Positions 1 to 13,400 are shown, numbered from the stretch's first letter. The stretch: DNA of 64,000 nt from Chamaea fasciata (GCA_029207755.1 JARCOQ010000004.1:41720305-41784304); one strand, 5' to 3'. The notes: generated by a model not told the origin, from the sequence alone. Program-made: numbers and translations.

Positions 1-2484
1 TCCAGGTATACTAGGGAAAAAAAACAGCAACTGGTGTTATTTCACAGATGTTGGATCAGGAAAGTTCTCTGAAACATGGCGTAATCTAGAGAACATACTA
101 TGTTACAGTATATCATACCGTGATATAGCCAAGAACTGAGTCGTCCTGATGTCATCAGAAAAAAAATCCAACACGCATAATGTAAGATATTTGTACGCAT
201 GCCTCAATAATCTTCCATCTTTTGGGGCCAGCTGGCCAAATAATGCATCCCCATTTTATTTTTCTGATTAAAGCCTACATTACTACAAAGCAGTTATCAG
301 TAATAATAAAGTTAACTAAGAAAATACTACTAATTAAAAGTAAATTAGTATTCTCACACAGTCCTTATCCCAAGGTTAATTATATTTGTTTCCTGAGGTT
401 TTCTTTTAAGATTCAAAAAACCAGAAGATCCACAAGCAAATACTGCTACAGATTAATTGCAAAAATCTAAAACTTTACATTAAATGGACAAAGAAGAAAA
501 ATTCCTGCACCCATAACTATTCATGTTCCAGTTCATTAAGTCATATGTAGACCAGTAGTTAACACATAATAGCTAATCCAAGGAACAGAGCAGTTTCAAG
601 TGCTTAAAGAGTATTTCATATTAAATTTTCTCATTTTAACACACAACACGCAGATTTAATTCCAGCAGAAGCAATCCTGAAAATCTATTGGGTGCAACTG
701 TTGATACCCGTTGAACCAAAATTATGATGCTTGCTTTTTTGTGTGCAAAAGTCTAAGCTTCTGGTGCAATACTTCACAGACACAGCTGCTGCAAGACTTC
801 ACAGATACAGGTAGATGCAGTGTAGATGTGGATGCTATAGTAATATGGGCTGCCCTGAACCTGGGTCTGTGCAGAACCACATTCTCTTCACTTCTGAATT
901 GTTGGGGCTTTACAGCATTGTATAATATAATATCAATTATGTCAGGTTTAAAATCAAGTGTTTAAGCAGAAAGCTATTTAAGCATGTTCTTTAATAAAGC
1001 ACAAAGGACATGAATCTCAGGGTAGATTCAACAGAAAATTCTTGTCAAGCACCTTCTTTCTTTCTGGTATATTACAATTTGGAAGTATGGCTTGGAACGC
1101 CTTGCAGGTTTAATTTAATTACTGTAGCACTGACCTTTTTATACTATTAACAAATAATCCTTTGTCCCTCTAGACTAGATTGTTTATTACATTTTCTGCC
1201 CACAGCTTAAAGCACATTGATTCCCAATTACCAGTTTATAAAAGCCATCTTTTTACTGCCAAGCCATCGTTGATGCATGACTTTTCTCCCCACCCCCAAA
1301 GCAGTTTTGAAAGTATACAAGTCAAAAGAGATAATAACGTGATTAATTAAAAGTTACAAGAAAAACAAAGACATCAAAGAAAAATAAAAATGTTAAATTA
1401 CTGCAACAAGGTCTGTGTACCTTCTACACTTGTATTATCAAATGACTGTTTCTTACTGTAGAAGCTGTATTTTTACACTGAGGATATTATTTGTCAAGAA
1501 TGAGATTAGAGAATGACAACTAAATCATATTAGAGTGGAATCACACTAGAGATGCAGTGTTCAAAAGGATATGAAATGAGTATCATTGTTATCCCAAAAT
1601 GTAATGGCTTAACATTGCAGTGTAATATAAATTTACAGTTACAATTTCTAAGCACAAACTTTCTCCCCAGGTGCCATAAATTGACCTGGAGGAAGAAGGC
1701 AGTACACCTTGGTTATGAGCTAAAAGGGTCACATGTCCTGTATCCGTTCATAGATTTTCTGTGGGCATCCTTAAAATCCTTCACTCCTCAGGACGAGATC
1801 AGGATTGCCCAATGGCATTGGCTTGAGTGTTACTATATGTTTCTAAGGAGTTTCAGTGAAATGTGGGTTTACCAGACCATCATAGATACCAGAAATTCCA
1901 GACCATACAGTACTCGGCAATTTTCACTACCCCTTCCCTCTTCTTGTGTTGGAGGTCATTGTTTTGGTATAACAGCAACTATGCTGTGCTGGAAAGGGCT
2001 CTTCCATGGATTTCTCTTCACATTCATTGGCCTTCTCTTGAGCTACAACTACCTAAAAGGCAACAGCGTTTTCCAAGTTGCATTTTGGCAGGGATTTTTT
2101 GGGGCTGTACACACCTGTCAACCACTGACATTTTCATGAGTTTCCCAGTGTTTCTTGAACATTGACATGCATTTCCTAGGCATATATTTATTATCTCTTC
2201 TTCCATAGTTTTTCCAAACTAGCACATTTAATCTCTAAGTTCAAACACCACTACCAATTGTTTCAGTATTTTTGCCTCAGAGCCAGTGCAAAATTAATAT
2301 CCCATCTTTATTCATTGTTATCCCTTGATAACGTGAATGATATCCCATCATTCATACAGGAAGTTATGCACTCAGTTGCATTCTACATTACTAAAGAACC
2401 ACAGTCATATCAGTGAATAAATATTTTTTTTCCTCAACAAAAATGTAGAAAATTGATATTGAGCATAAGGGTATCCCTCAGTCC
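1..2484. other. AT-rich single-copy DNA, no gene seen
   Basis: No exon, RNA gene or recognised repeat is seen. Composition is mostly AT-rich with short ORFs of no recognisable content. The stretch at about 1660-2215 is somewhat richer in GC and holds an unassigned ORF, listed separately. Confidence 0.5.
1552..2139 (+). other. Unassigned 195-codon open frame, probably not a gene
   Basis: This is the longest open frame outside the retroelements. I do not recognise the translation. It has no signal peptide, repeated motif or domain that I can name, and two other frames over the same DNA are also fairly open. The DNA is less AT-rich than its surroundings, which would fit an old decayed repeat or a retrocopy as well as an exon. 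No convincing splice sites frame it. I infer chance or repeat-derived openness. Confidence 0.15.
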
Positions 2485-2705
2485 CAGATGGATCTTCATA
2501 GAGTTGATGACTGGAGACCGCAAGATGACCTTGCAGACCTCAAGATGTTCAACAAGAACAAATTGCAAGATCCTGCACCTTAGACAGGTCAATCCCCAGT
2601 TTCAATACAGACTGTGGGGTGAACATACAGAGGACAGTCCTACATGGAGATATTAGAGGCTGAAGAATTTGACATGAGCTAGCAATGTCTGACTGCAGCC
2701 CAGAA
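2485..2705 (+). mobile_element. CR1 LINE fragment, late ORF2 region
   Basis: The DNA follows the CR1 ORF2 segment downstream of the reverse transcriptase core. It can be read as '...DLHR..DDW', then a 'FNKNK' block, then 'ILHL'-like codons, and ends in a 'CSPER'-like segment near 2700. Several in-frame stops and indels show it is dead. Sense is the plus strand. It directly abuts a second CR1 piece that comes from an earlier part of the element. Confidence 0.6.
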
Positions 2706-2890
2706 AGATGATCATAGGTGCACATAGGTGTATAAGACCTGATGGGATGCATCCCAGGGTCCTGAGGGAATTGGCTGAGGGTAGTGGCCAAGACACTCTC
2801 CATGATATTTGAAAAGTCATGGCAGCCAGGTGAAGTCCCAGATGACTGAAAAAAGGAAGATATTGTACCAGGTAAGGTCAAACACTACAA
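2706..2890 (+). mobile_element. CR1 LINE fragment, reverse transcriptase entry region
   Basis: The translation keeps the CR1 block 'DLMGCIPG', then 'LSMIFEKSWQPGEVPDD', which lies at the start of the CR1 reverse transcriptase. It is on the plus strand, truncated at both ends and carries stops. In intact CR1 this block lies upstream of the segment found at 2485-2705, so the two pieces are in reversed order. Confidence 0.65.
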
Positions 2891-4738
2891 GAATTATCCC
2901 ATATCTACATATGTTAAAAAGCCCCTAGCTTGTTCTCCTAACTAGTCAGGAATACCAATGACTGCCAAATCTACATCTTCTGTGTGTATCTTAGTGATAT
3001 TTACTGAAGACAAAATGGTTTCTCTGTCTTCCAGGAGTTTTTGAAGGAAGTTTTTAGGTCTGTAAATTTTCATTCCAAATACATTTTGGTATGCATAAAC
3101 ATGTTTATAGTACTGAGGTCCAATATTTTTTCCTAGCATTACTAGTCAAGTGTTCCTTTGACACAATATTTATCTCATTCAGTTCATTGATCTAACAAGC
3201 CGTGTGTTCAACATCTCCTAAAAGAAGCAGATGAGGATATATACACCAGCAATATGCAAAGATATCTACTACCTCAAAATGGTTATATATTTATCAACAT
3301 AAAGGATCAAATGTAGGTTAGACCATTCAGTAGAAAGGCACAAATGAAGGAAAACACAGGATGTTGTTGATGACATACTTATTTGAGGAACTCTACCTAA
3401 CTGTCTATAAATTTGAAAGTAGAGCAAGACTGTACAACAAGCTCAATCATCTATCACATCTACATCTTCATCTTGGAATGAGAGCACCCTTTTGCTTTAT
3501 CCATTACAGTTCCAGCAGTACTCTTTGCATGGATTGATAAAGATCAACTATATAAAGTCATGGTTTTTTGTTCAACAAAGCATATTAACCACAGAACTTA
3601 TGCAAATATCAAACTTGATTACCACATCCATCTCTTGGTGGGTTCACTGAATATTTTCTCAGGAACTGCATGAAGACTTCAGGTGGAACAGCTAAAAAAG
3701 ATCTTTTTAGTGTTGCCATCTGCCAACCATTCATGCAGTCTAACTTAATTCCTCTGTTCCATTAGTATTTTATTTGCAGCACAGCTTATCACCTTAAAAT
3801 GGGTAGCTCTTCTTTGCTTTTTACATCTAAGACTGTACACAGAACAAGCTTTTCTGTGAAATGAACCCTTTGCTAAAGATGACAACTTTTCTAAGTTTGT
3901 GAGGAAAGCCTACTGCACATCACAGCAGTCTGTATACTGTATACACCTATATACACACCCAGGCTCCATCATAGAGGATGATTCTCAGACTCGTTCCTTG
4001 GTGAGGGATGGAAGCTCTTTGAAGGATCCAGGAAGACCTAGAGCAACCCAAGGGAAGTTTCTTATTGTTAGAAGAGGATCATATTACAGCAAAATAATTT
4101 AGAACAGGATTCTGTGGGCTAATAGCAAATTCTGGTGCTAAAATGCACAGTTCAGCTGTTTTCTTCACCAGTTTGTTGCTTGCCAGAAGCCACACTGGCA
4201 CAGGGGAGCACATGTCTATGCCCAGCACCTTCAGTTCAGCAGCTAACTAGTGCAGAGGACAGCATGCTAGCATAAACTGAGATTTAGTCTGGGGACAGTG
4301 TAGACTTCCAGCCATGCTTATTTAAAGTATAACCCACCATCTCACCTATCAAATGAGCAGTAAACTGGTTATTTATAAGCTATTCAGTGGCCAATGGAAT
4401 AATGAGAACATTTGACTCAAAGAGTTATGCTTCAGTTTGTAATTGTAGTCACTTCTCAAAACACCCAAGAGACCACTTCATCCTAAAGAATTAACTTGGC
4501 CTAAAAATATAAAAAGAAATGGGTTGTGAAAGTGAATCTTTTATTTATCTTACATGATATTATATTAGGTTGCACATATCTTGAATGAAATTAAGAGCAA
4601 TTTTGGAGATGAAATTTAGATAATACCACGTTCTAAGGGCATTGATACATGTAATAAGCATTAGAAGTTAACCACAAAAAGACCCATTTTCTGGCCAAAA
4701 GAGTGGACAAACTTATGTTCCTAAGCTTAATTGCAATG
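2891..4738. other. AT-rich single-copy DNA, nothing recognised
   Basis: No gene, RNA or repeat is recognised. The sequence up to the solo LTR has ordinary AT-rich avian intergenic or intronic character. Confidence 0.5.
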
Positions 4739-4927
4739 TGTCTTGGTTTTGGGAAGACAGGTATCTGCCAGGTGAAAGCTGGAATTTCCTTTGGAATGGA
4801 GAGTGTAACTTCCCCCCCCCCCCCAGCCCCCCCTTATTTTTTCTAATTATAAATTTACAATCAGAGGCTCTTAGGCAAAGATTTGGGAAATAGAAATAGC
4901 AGTTCTTTACTGTATGTTTTACAAAGC

Positions 4928-4976
<49 letters not shown>

Positions 4977-5526
4977 ACCACAGCATTAATAACAAAAGAA
5001 AACAGTACCAAGAACCTTGAGGGCTTTGTTTCACAAAACCCAGGGCAGTTTTATTTCGGTGCCCCTGCAGGATGCTCAGAGCACCAAGCTGAAACAGTGG
5101 AAAAGTCCCGGGCTGGTAGCTGGGATGGCAGGATGTCCCGGCAACGCAGGGGGTGCAGGGTCACACTGTAGCAAGAGGAGCAGCACCGAAGAAGCCGAAG
5201 GCGAGGCAGAACCAGACCAGCTCCTGCGGGTGGCAGAGAAAACTCAGGATTCAGGCTGAACCGGTGATAGTAGATTTCCCAGGACTGGATCCCTTTGGCC
5301 ACAGTGAAACTCTTCCAGCCAGCAACAGCCGTTCTCTCTCTCCCTGAAAGCCGGAAAAAAGAAGAGCCCGCAGCTGCCTGTCTTTTCCCTGCATTATCTC
5401 CCCCTTCCCACTTTGTCCACCTCTTTGTTTCGGCTAAGTACTCTCAAGTATCCAACACTTGGTCTCCTTGGTAACTTATGGGGAAAAAATTCTTTAGAGA
5501 AAGAAGGAACAAACCTAACCCCCAAG
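4739..5526 (-). mobile_element. Solo ERV LTR (same family as the LTR nested in env)
   Basis: The left edge is TGTCTTGG, the reverse of the CCAAGACA LTR terminus, and the right edge is around CCCCCA. The element aligns along almost its whole length with the reverse complement of 48020-48834. Imperfect 6-bp flanks, GCAATG (4733-4738) and ACAATG (5527-5532), look like a TSD with one change. An AATAAA lies on the minus strand at 5050-5055, which supports minus-strand sense. A run of 42 A (4934-4975) sits where the sister copy has only a short A/C tract. No internal ERV genes are attached, so it is a solo LTR. The right boundary is uncertain by about 3 bases. Confidence 0.8.
4934..4975 (+). repeat. 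Poly-A run of 42 bases inside the solo LTR
   Basis: An uninterrupted A42 lies inside the LTR. The related LTR at 48020-48834 has a short CAAACAAACACAAAAAA-like tract at the same place, so the run has expanded since the copies diverged, or is an assembly artefact. Confidence 0.95.
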
Positions 5527-5532
5527 ACAATG

Positions 5533-7386
5533 CAACACCAAATATGACTCAGATCAACCAACACTCCCTGATTCACAGAGAGAAGCAAACAGAAAAAAGA
5601 GCAGCTACAGCTGCCCAAACCCTCCTCACCGTCACATCAAGTGAAAAAACAGCTAGTGTGTCTCTTCTGCACCCGTTTCCACACTGCAGGGCAGAAATTG
5701 CTTTATTATTGATATGTCAAGTTTCAACAGCTGCTGTGCCAGCATCTCAGCTTGGACAACTCGAGAGAAAAGCAGGAGGGAGAGCCGGAGGGGAAGGATA
5801 ATCTCTGAGGCCACTTAATTCATTCATCTTACTGGAAAAAGAGCACTTACGGGAGTGATTTTAGCTTTTTGAACACCTTTCTACCTCTGTCTTCAAGCAG
5901 CCCTTTTTTTTCCCCAAACACAAAGCTGTATCTGACTCTTTCTGTTCAATTGTACTGCACCTGCTGCACCTTTTAGTACATACTTCTTTAATAAAAAAAT
6001 GAAGTTCTGAGGAGAAGCAAAACCCTACAGCAGCAAAGTTGTACAGAACAGTCACCAACAAGTAGTTCACCAAGCCATCAAAGGGCTATAAATACTTGAG
6101 AAGTCTGAGCAGCTTATGTTTCTACTCAAGTTTGCCCTGTAGCTATGAGTCTAATTCATCTTCTTAGGGTAACAGCAGAGATCATGCTGTCTTATTTTTA
6201 TTCTAGCTTTTAAGGATTTTGTGAGATTTGATTAAGATACAGCTTCATCAACCAAAATATATTAACTACATCAAAATCAAGAAATTTCATCACACAGCAC
6301 TTAATTGTTGGCATGCCTTCCCAGAGGATCCTTTTTTTCCCTTTCATTCTTTCCATCTGTTCACGCAAATGACTCATTCCCCCATCATCACAAGAGCTCA
6401 CATGAATCCAAAATTTTATTCAAACCATCATTCTTCCGAAAAGAAGAGTAGCACTAGAAAGATGCAACTTCCCCTATTTTGAAGCAGTGTAAAGGCTTTA
6501 TTTTTTATCACATATTATTTCTGTGACTTCAGATGATAAACTATCCTATTCCTAGTCAGCTGCCACCATAACCATCTATTTCCCAAACCATATTCCTGAA
6601 GAGGACTGTAGCTTCAACAATCCCTCTGATTTTATTTGGTCTGACATCTTTGATGGCTGATGCATTCAGCTGGCTTTTTGACACACCCATGAGTTAACAA
6701 TGGTTCTCTTTCACCCTTCTAAAATCTGTTCCTGTAAGAGACTACATACGTATTCTGGAGTCACTATGCATATCTTAAAAAATCAACACAATAACACAAC
6801 AATAGTGTTGTCTTGTTCAGAACTTTTTAAAGACAAAAGAAATGTTAATTTTTCTGAATCAAACGTTTTACTGAAAAATAATCGTTACAGAGAATTTACT
6901 ATATTGAGGACTCAAAATTATATTAATATTTTTAATTTATATACTATTCATTTATCATATAATGAATTAAATCATTTAGGAAAGACAGCTGAAGAAAGGA
7001 TATAAATGCCAAAATTCCTACAACAGCTGCTCCTCTTTCAATCAAGACAATTTTCTCTGCCAAAAGGCTGAGTTCTGTGACTGTACTTTAGAGATCACTC
7101 TTTAGAGACTGCAAAAGAAATATGGATCTCCAATGGATGGAGTTCCTAATCATGTATTTCTTCAGAAGTTGGGACATTTTATTGTTACAAGTTATTTTGA
7201 AATTAAATTACAAAAAATCTACTATTCAAGAAGAAATTATTGTAAAATCAAAGTAAATCATGGATAATATTTCAGTGGATTGAGACACTGTGACCAGGTT
7301 GACAAATTATTCTGAGATGCAGACAAACAATGCTCACTGACTTCAAGGGGAACTATACGTTTCAAAACCTTCTAAAATCAAACCTG
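5533..7386. other. Single-copy DNA, nothing recognised
   Basis: No gene or repeat is recognised. The first 300 bases after the solo LTR are less AT-rich than the rest and may be old repeat, but I cannot name a family. Confidence 0.45.
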
Positions 7387-7425
7387 TTATTTCTCAAGTA
7401 AAGACCTTCTTTACTTGAGAAATAA
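7387..7425. repeat. Perfect hairpin, 18-bp arms, 3-nt loop
   Basis: The left arm (7387-7404) and right arm (7408-7425) are exact reverse complements, with loop CCT at 7405-7407. It lies in AT-rich DNA about 120 bp left of a CR1 3' end. The stem is too short and the loop too tight for a usual microRNA precursor. Confidence 0.95.
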
Positions 7426-7540
7426 GTATTATTTGATAATAATGAGATTATCTGGGGTATTTGGACTCTGGAAGTATCTGGTCATATTCCAATAAATAGT
7501 CATTAACTCTGGTAGATGTCACAATCTCACATGTTATAGT

Positions 7541-8400
7541 ATCATAGAATGGCTTTGGTTGGAAGGGATCTCTGTCCAACCCATTTCTCATGGGCAGGGA
7601 CCCTGGATGGGGCTTTGATCATCTTGAAAAAAGGTTGATCAAAGCCACATCCAACCTGGTCTCAAACACTTCCAGGGATGGGACATCCATAACTTCTCTG
7701 GGCAGCCTGTTCCAAGATCTCATCACCATCACAGTGAAGTATTTATTTCTTATGTTTAATTAAAACCTACTCTCTTTCTGTTTAAAGTCATTCCTCCTTG
7801 TCTTATCTCTACATGCCCTTGTATAAAAGCCCTTTACAACTCCGTTCTAGGCTCCTGTTAGATACTGAAGGGCTATGTGGTTTCCTTATGGACTTTTCCA
7901 GGCTGAAAACCCTAACTTACTCAACCTCTGCTCCAACTCTGCACCTGTGCTCCAGCCCTGCTCATCTTCATGGCTTTCCTCTGGACTCACTCCAGCAGGA
8001 TCATGTCTTTCCTGCACTGGGAACCCAGCACTGCAGGTGAGGTACCAGTAGAGCAGATGTGCAGGATCCCCTCCCCTGATGGTCATGCTGCTTTGGATGT
8101 AGCCCAGGACATGTTAGGCTTTCTGGGATGTGAGCATGTATTGCAGGTCTGTGTCCAGCCTCTCAATTACCAAACTCCCACAAGTCTACTCAATCCATTC
8201 TCCACCCAGTCTGTACTTCATGTTCTTGATATGGCCCCACACCTCCAGCCTGTCATGGTGCCTCTGGATGCCATCCTTTCACTACAGCATGTTACCTGCA
8301 CAATTCAGCTGGATGTCATCTCCAAACCTTCTGAGAGTGCCCTCAGTTCCTCTGTCCATGTTACTGACAAAGATGTTTAGCAGCATTGGTTGCCACAAAC
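7541..8400 (-). mobile_element. CR1 LINE, 5'-truncated, with 3' end
   Basis: The left edge reads ATCATAGAATGG, the reverse complement of the CR1 3' tail, so sense is minus and the element's 3' end is at low coordinates. The body carries typical CR1 3' blocks in reverse, such as 'GGGATGGGACATCCATAAC', 'CACAGTGAAG' and the 'TTCCTCCTTGTC' block. It extends into late ORF2 sequence near 8400 and is truncated there. Many small indels and substitutions make it old. Short ORFs over it are chance. Confidence 0.9.
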
Positions 8401-10444
8401 TCCTGAGGAATAACATTTTCCACCAGACTTTAAATATTGAATTATCAATATTACAGTTACTAAAAACTAGATTTTTTTCTTTTTACTTTGTTATGAAGTT
8501 TCCTAAAACAGGTTTGTAACAATTCTGTAAATGTGGCAGTATTAACACTAAAATTTTGTCTCAAATGGTTCCAATAGAAATAATCTTTAAACATTTGTAT
8601 ACCAAATTAATCACACACAGATTTAATCATTGCATACCAAAAATATAGAAAATTAATAGCTTTATACAAAGTATATCATACTGGGCAACATATTGCATTA
8701 TCACTAAATATGAACAAGCCAGTTCCTAAAAATTTAGTGTCTGGCAAAGCAATGAATCTGGAATAGAGGCACACAAAGGTGTACGAGAGATATGCCATCC
8801 CCCCCTTGTGCACTATGTGGAAAATCTTCTGTAACTGCTATCTTCTTCTACCTTCTGTAAAAGCTTCCTTGCCAGATGTCCACACCATATAATTCAGTCT
8901 TGACAACTCTGCTGGAGAGTATACTTCCAAGGGATTCAACAAGGAATCCAGACTCAATTTTCTTTGCTAGTTCATTTTAATACATGGCTTTTAAAACACA
9001 AATTTGAGACAAAGGACATATTTAAAATAACATCTGCCTAAAGGTATTTGCAAAGAATACTTAATACATGGTTAGGAGATATTTTCTAGCTACAGAGTAC
9101 TTATATAAACATATCATTTATATTGCAATTTATAAGTAATTATAATTTATATAACTAATTTGGTCTCTTTACCAAACAAAAGGTAACATTAATGAGTAAA
9201 GAAGCAGATTTTATTGTTAAGATCTCTTCAAAATTGAAAAACCAGGAATTAGATCAAGAGCAAGAATCAGTCATATCACAGAGAAGATAATACACCACTT
9301 CATTTCAGCACTGGACAAAGAGCAAAAAATTGTGTATAAATAGATTTGTTACACAGAGTAGAGGGAAAATTAAAAAGGAAAAGCTCTCCAGCTTGGTAAT
9401 AGGAAATTACTTTCTCTACCTGTCTTGTAGAAAACATGCATCAGTAAATACCAATATTACAATTCAAACACAAGAAATATCAACATTTTCCAGATATCGT
9501 ATCTTTAGATTTTTTATCAGCTCTAAGCAAAGTTTCAATTTTATACATGTATTATGTACAAGTTTATCATTCAGAGCCTGATCCTTGGAGCTGGGATCTG
9601 ACCCACAGAGTTTTGGGCAAAGCAAGGTGTAAGGGGTCTCGTACGTAAAAGATACAAAAGCCTTAAGTACATTATTTCAAAGACTTTTCTACTAACACCA
9701 AAATACAAGTAATGTGACTCATTGTAAATGTAATATACTATACTATATATTTTTTTAATATATATATGTGTGTGGTTTGTACTGGTTTGTAAAGCTGTGG
9801 AAACATCCTTTAGATTATAGATTAAATTTATATTCATAGATTAAATTTATCATTGGAGAAATGTTTTCATTATAATAGTATTAAATGATATATCAAGACC
9901 AGGTATTTTTCCTCAGTTAATGATTTAAGGTATTTTAATGGATTATTTACCTTGAGAAAAAAAATACAATTTATTCTGTGAGTAAGATCAGAAGTGATTA
10001 CAAATGTTGAAGCAATAATTTTACAGTTTTTAAAGTAATTATATGTTTACCCTGATAAAAGGCATTCATTTTTAGTACTTACTTTACTCTTCTGAAAGAA
10101 ATTTCTTATTTGGAAAACTGAGACCACTAAGGAAAAAATATTTGTTCTCATGTACCCATCTGGTGAGTAAATATTTACTTTTGCAAAGCACTTACTTTCA
10201 GTCACCTAGCCTAATATCCAGTTCTGTTGGGTTTTTTTATTACCAGTAGCTTCAAAGTAAATAATAAAGAGTGTTTGTGTGTACAAAAGCAAATGTTGAC
10301 TATGTGAGAACCATAAATAAAATGCTATTTAGTCAGAGACACACAAATTCTCATAACTTATTTTCCACTTTTTCACCTGGCCTTCAAAAAGCATCCAAAA
10401 CAAACCACAAAGCTGTCTATGAAATTTCCTGAAGAGGTTGGGGG
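8401..10444. other. AT-rich single-copy DNA, nothing recognised
   Basis: No gene or repeat family is recognised. There is a small tandem duplication of a 14-mer at 9817-9830 and 9836-9849 (period 19). Confidence 0.5.
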
Positions 10445-10490
10445 TTTTTTTGTTTTGTTTTTGTTGTTTGTTTGTTTGTTTGTTTTTGTT
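10445..10490 (+). repeat. (TTTG)n simple repeat
   Basis: An impure run of T-rich GTTT units (TTGTTTGTTTGTTTGTTT) in otherwise unique DNA. Confidence 0.9.
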
Positions 10491-13400
10491 ACCCAGTTAT
10501 GTTAAATTAAAGGACTCTCTTTGGCACAAAAATAGTCCATGGAACATCATCAACCCTGTGTAGTTATGTCTTCACTGGCATAAAGCAAGAACTCAAGCAC
10601 GGAGCAAGTTGTCAGAGGGTATTTCAGGATAATATCACAGCATTCAACTTGCATTTATTGGCAGAATATTAGGATCATTACTTAACTTTAACAAGCTCTT
10701 AAACGCCATCAGAAGTCTTCTCTCTTCATAGACAGGAAAGTCACAGATTTTCTATTTGAAGGGGAAGAAGGTTCAGAGCATTCCCACGTTCACCACTGCC
10801 CTACATGAAGAGCCACCAACTCTGGAGTGAGTTACTTCAGAGTAACATTAAAGTCACAAGACTTTCCAAATTATCAAGCATCTGTCCTTCAATGTAATTT
10901 TGGAAGAAAGTTTCTTCCTCTCCTGGTGTAATTGTAGAATCATAATTTCATTGAGATACATGTACAATGTTACCCCCAGTGTATCATTAAAACTATGGAA
11001 TGCTGTTTATCTCATTAAATGTCTTCATACATGACAGGACTACAATAAGTATATTATCTCCAGAGAATATATGTTTTTGATCAAAACCAAGTATTTTGAA
11101 AACAAATTCATTACCATCTTACACTGAAAAAGAAAGTTTATTTAAATTTTTTCTTAAGAGAAAGTTGCGATTTTCTTCATAAAAATGCTATAGTATGTGT
11201 TGTCCAAACCAGCATGTCACTGAGATTCTGTTTTGTTCTATCTTGCTGACTTGTATATTTCCATCCCTGGAAGAACTCATGTGAACTGTGTGATTAAAAT
11301 GATTTTATACCCACAGCAGATGACAAAATTTAAATTTATAAATACAGGTCAAACCACAACTTTTGTAAGGTAGCTAGTTGGACTATAACTTTTACTGAAA
11401 AAGTCTGAAGTCTTTTCTACAAGGTAACTGCCATATAACGCTTACTGTTGTTAATCTTGATTTTCTACTTGCTACTTTTTAAAAATGTATTTTTGTTCTT
11501 CAGGTATACAGCAGATCATGACTTAATCATATTGCACAACAAAAATACCAAGTCCCAAGAAAGTTATTTAAATGAGTATTTAAATCAGAGCTGCTTTTTA
11601 AAATGCTCCAATGATCTGTGAAGATATCAGACAGAAACCATCCCATGACTAGCTCCTATTAGTCATTTGCATAACCTTGTTTCTTCTTGAGAGTTCATCT
11701 CTCTTCATGCACTCCTTTGTAACTCCCAGCTCCTACCACACTCCACATTTGTAGCTAACAGAGGTGTCATCTTTTTCCTCTAAGATATTCATAATAATCT
11801 GACACCATACCACATGACCCTTGCAGCCCTGGCCATCTTTCCCACTTAATGAGATGTCTTTTCACAAGAAAAATTTACTCGTGAATGAGCATCAGATTCT
11901 TTCCTCCAATCTCAATAATCAAGTTAATCCCTCAATTATTCTTTAAGTTAATATCAATGTCTTTTTTTTTTTGACAACATATATATGCTTGAAAACACTT
12001 CTCTGTTTTCCAATAGCTTGCAGCGTCATTAGAAACAACTGAGAAGTCAGCTTCTGTACCATTTTCAATTCAAAGAAAACACTGAAAATAATCACAAACT
12101 GATGGAGAAGAAAGAGTAGAAATTATATTTTCTTTATAGAATTATACCTGAAGGAATTTGTTATTTCTGTGTTAAAATTAGGAGCTGAATTCAACTATAG
12201 TGAATGTATCCAGAAAATATACAATAGTTTATCATTGACAGAATATGTTGCTGAAAATGCTATATAGAAAGCCCTGATCAAGTAAATGTAACTGGTAAAG
12301 CTTAAAGGAAATAAGAGTCTCCTTGTTGAAAAGGCACAATAGATGGACACGCATTTGGGCACTTCAAAACTTCGAAGATCTCTTTTTCCAACCTAGTCTA
12401 AAAGTAAAAGTAAACTGTCATGCAGACACAGCACAGAATATTTTGAAAGATAATTTTTGATTTATGAAAATGTTAAAAAAACCCCTGCTTTGTGAGGTCC
12501 TTAGGTTTTTGTTTAATGGTGATCACTAGTGCATTAATAGCCATTAGACAAGAAAAACCTCTGCATAGTTCTTCTCTCAGTACCTGATTATAATTCTTTT
12601 AATACAGTAAAAGATAGTTTGCAACTTTTGAGATGGCTTCCTGATATCAATTCTCCATAGAAATTTTTGCTATAGTCTTCAAAAAGATCTTCACAGATCT
12701 TCACAGCAGTAGTTGTGCCAAAATATAAGTAAAACTGAATAATTTTTATCTTGAACTGCAGCCTTGCAGCTCAGGCCATAGGCTCATGAGCTTTTTACAC
12801 CAGCACACAACACCTCCTACTTCTGTCACTCATTCCCTCTTCTTTTTCTTACATGCCCATTTTTGTAACTAAATGGGTGTAACTTATAACATTTTTGTAA
12901 CTTATATGGGTGAAAATTATTTTTTTCATATGTAGCTGAACTCAAGAGGGTGAGAAAAGCCAAAAAAAATAGTCCAGAGCAGAATGCTGTGTTATGTGTT
13001 GATCTGGATTTTACATAATATATCTGTATATTCTTCCAAACAGAATCATTACATCCTTTGAATTTTTTGAAAACCAGAAAACTTAAAATACAAAGTACAA
13101 TAATCTAAAGATAGCAGTACGAATGACTTTCAGATCCCCAATAATATTCAAATAATAATCAAATTGTTCCTGGCAGGTTTCTGGACCATGCTCATTCTCA
13201 ATATGTATCTAACCTGATAGACCAATTAAAGAAGCCTCTGCTTCACTCTAATGAGTTTTTAACACCAGAAAAGTTTCCTGCTTATCATATTACATCCAAT
13301 GGTATCCTATTAAGCAGTTAATGTTCATAACTGATACAAAATCTATATAACATGCAGATAAATTTTAGAAATTTAACTCTTTAAAGCACATTTTTGCACT

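Noticed and set aside
8130..8519. 129- and 136-codon frames over 7970-8519
   Set aside because: They are antisense readings of the CR1 at 7541-8400.
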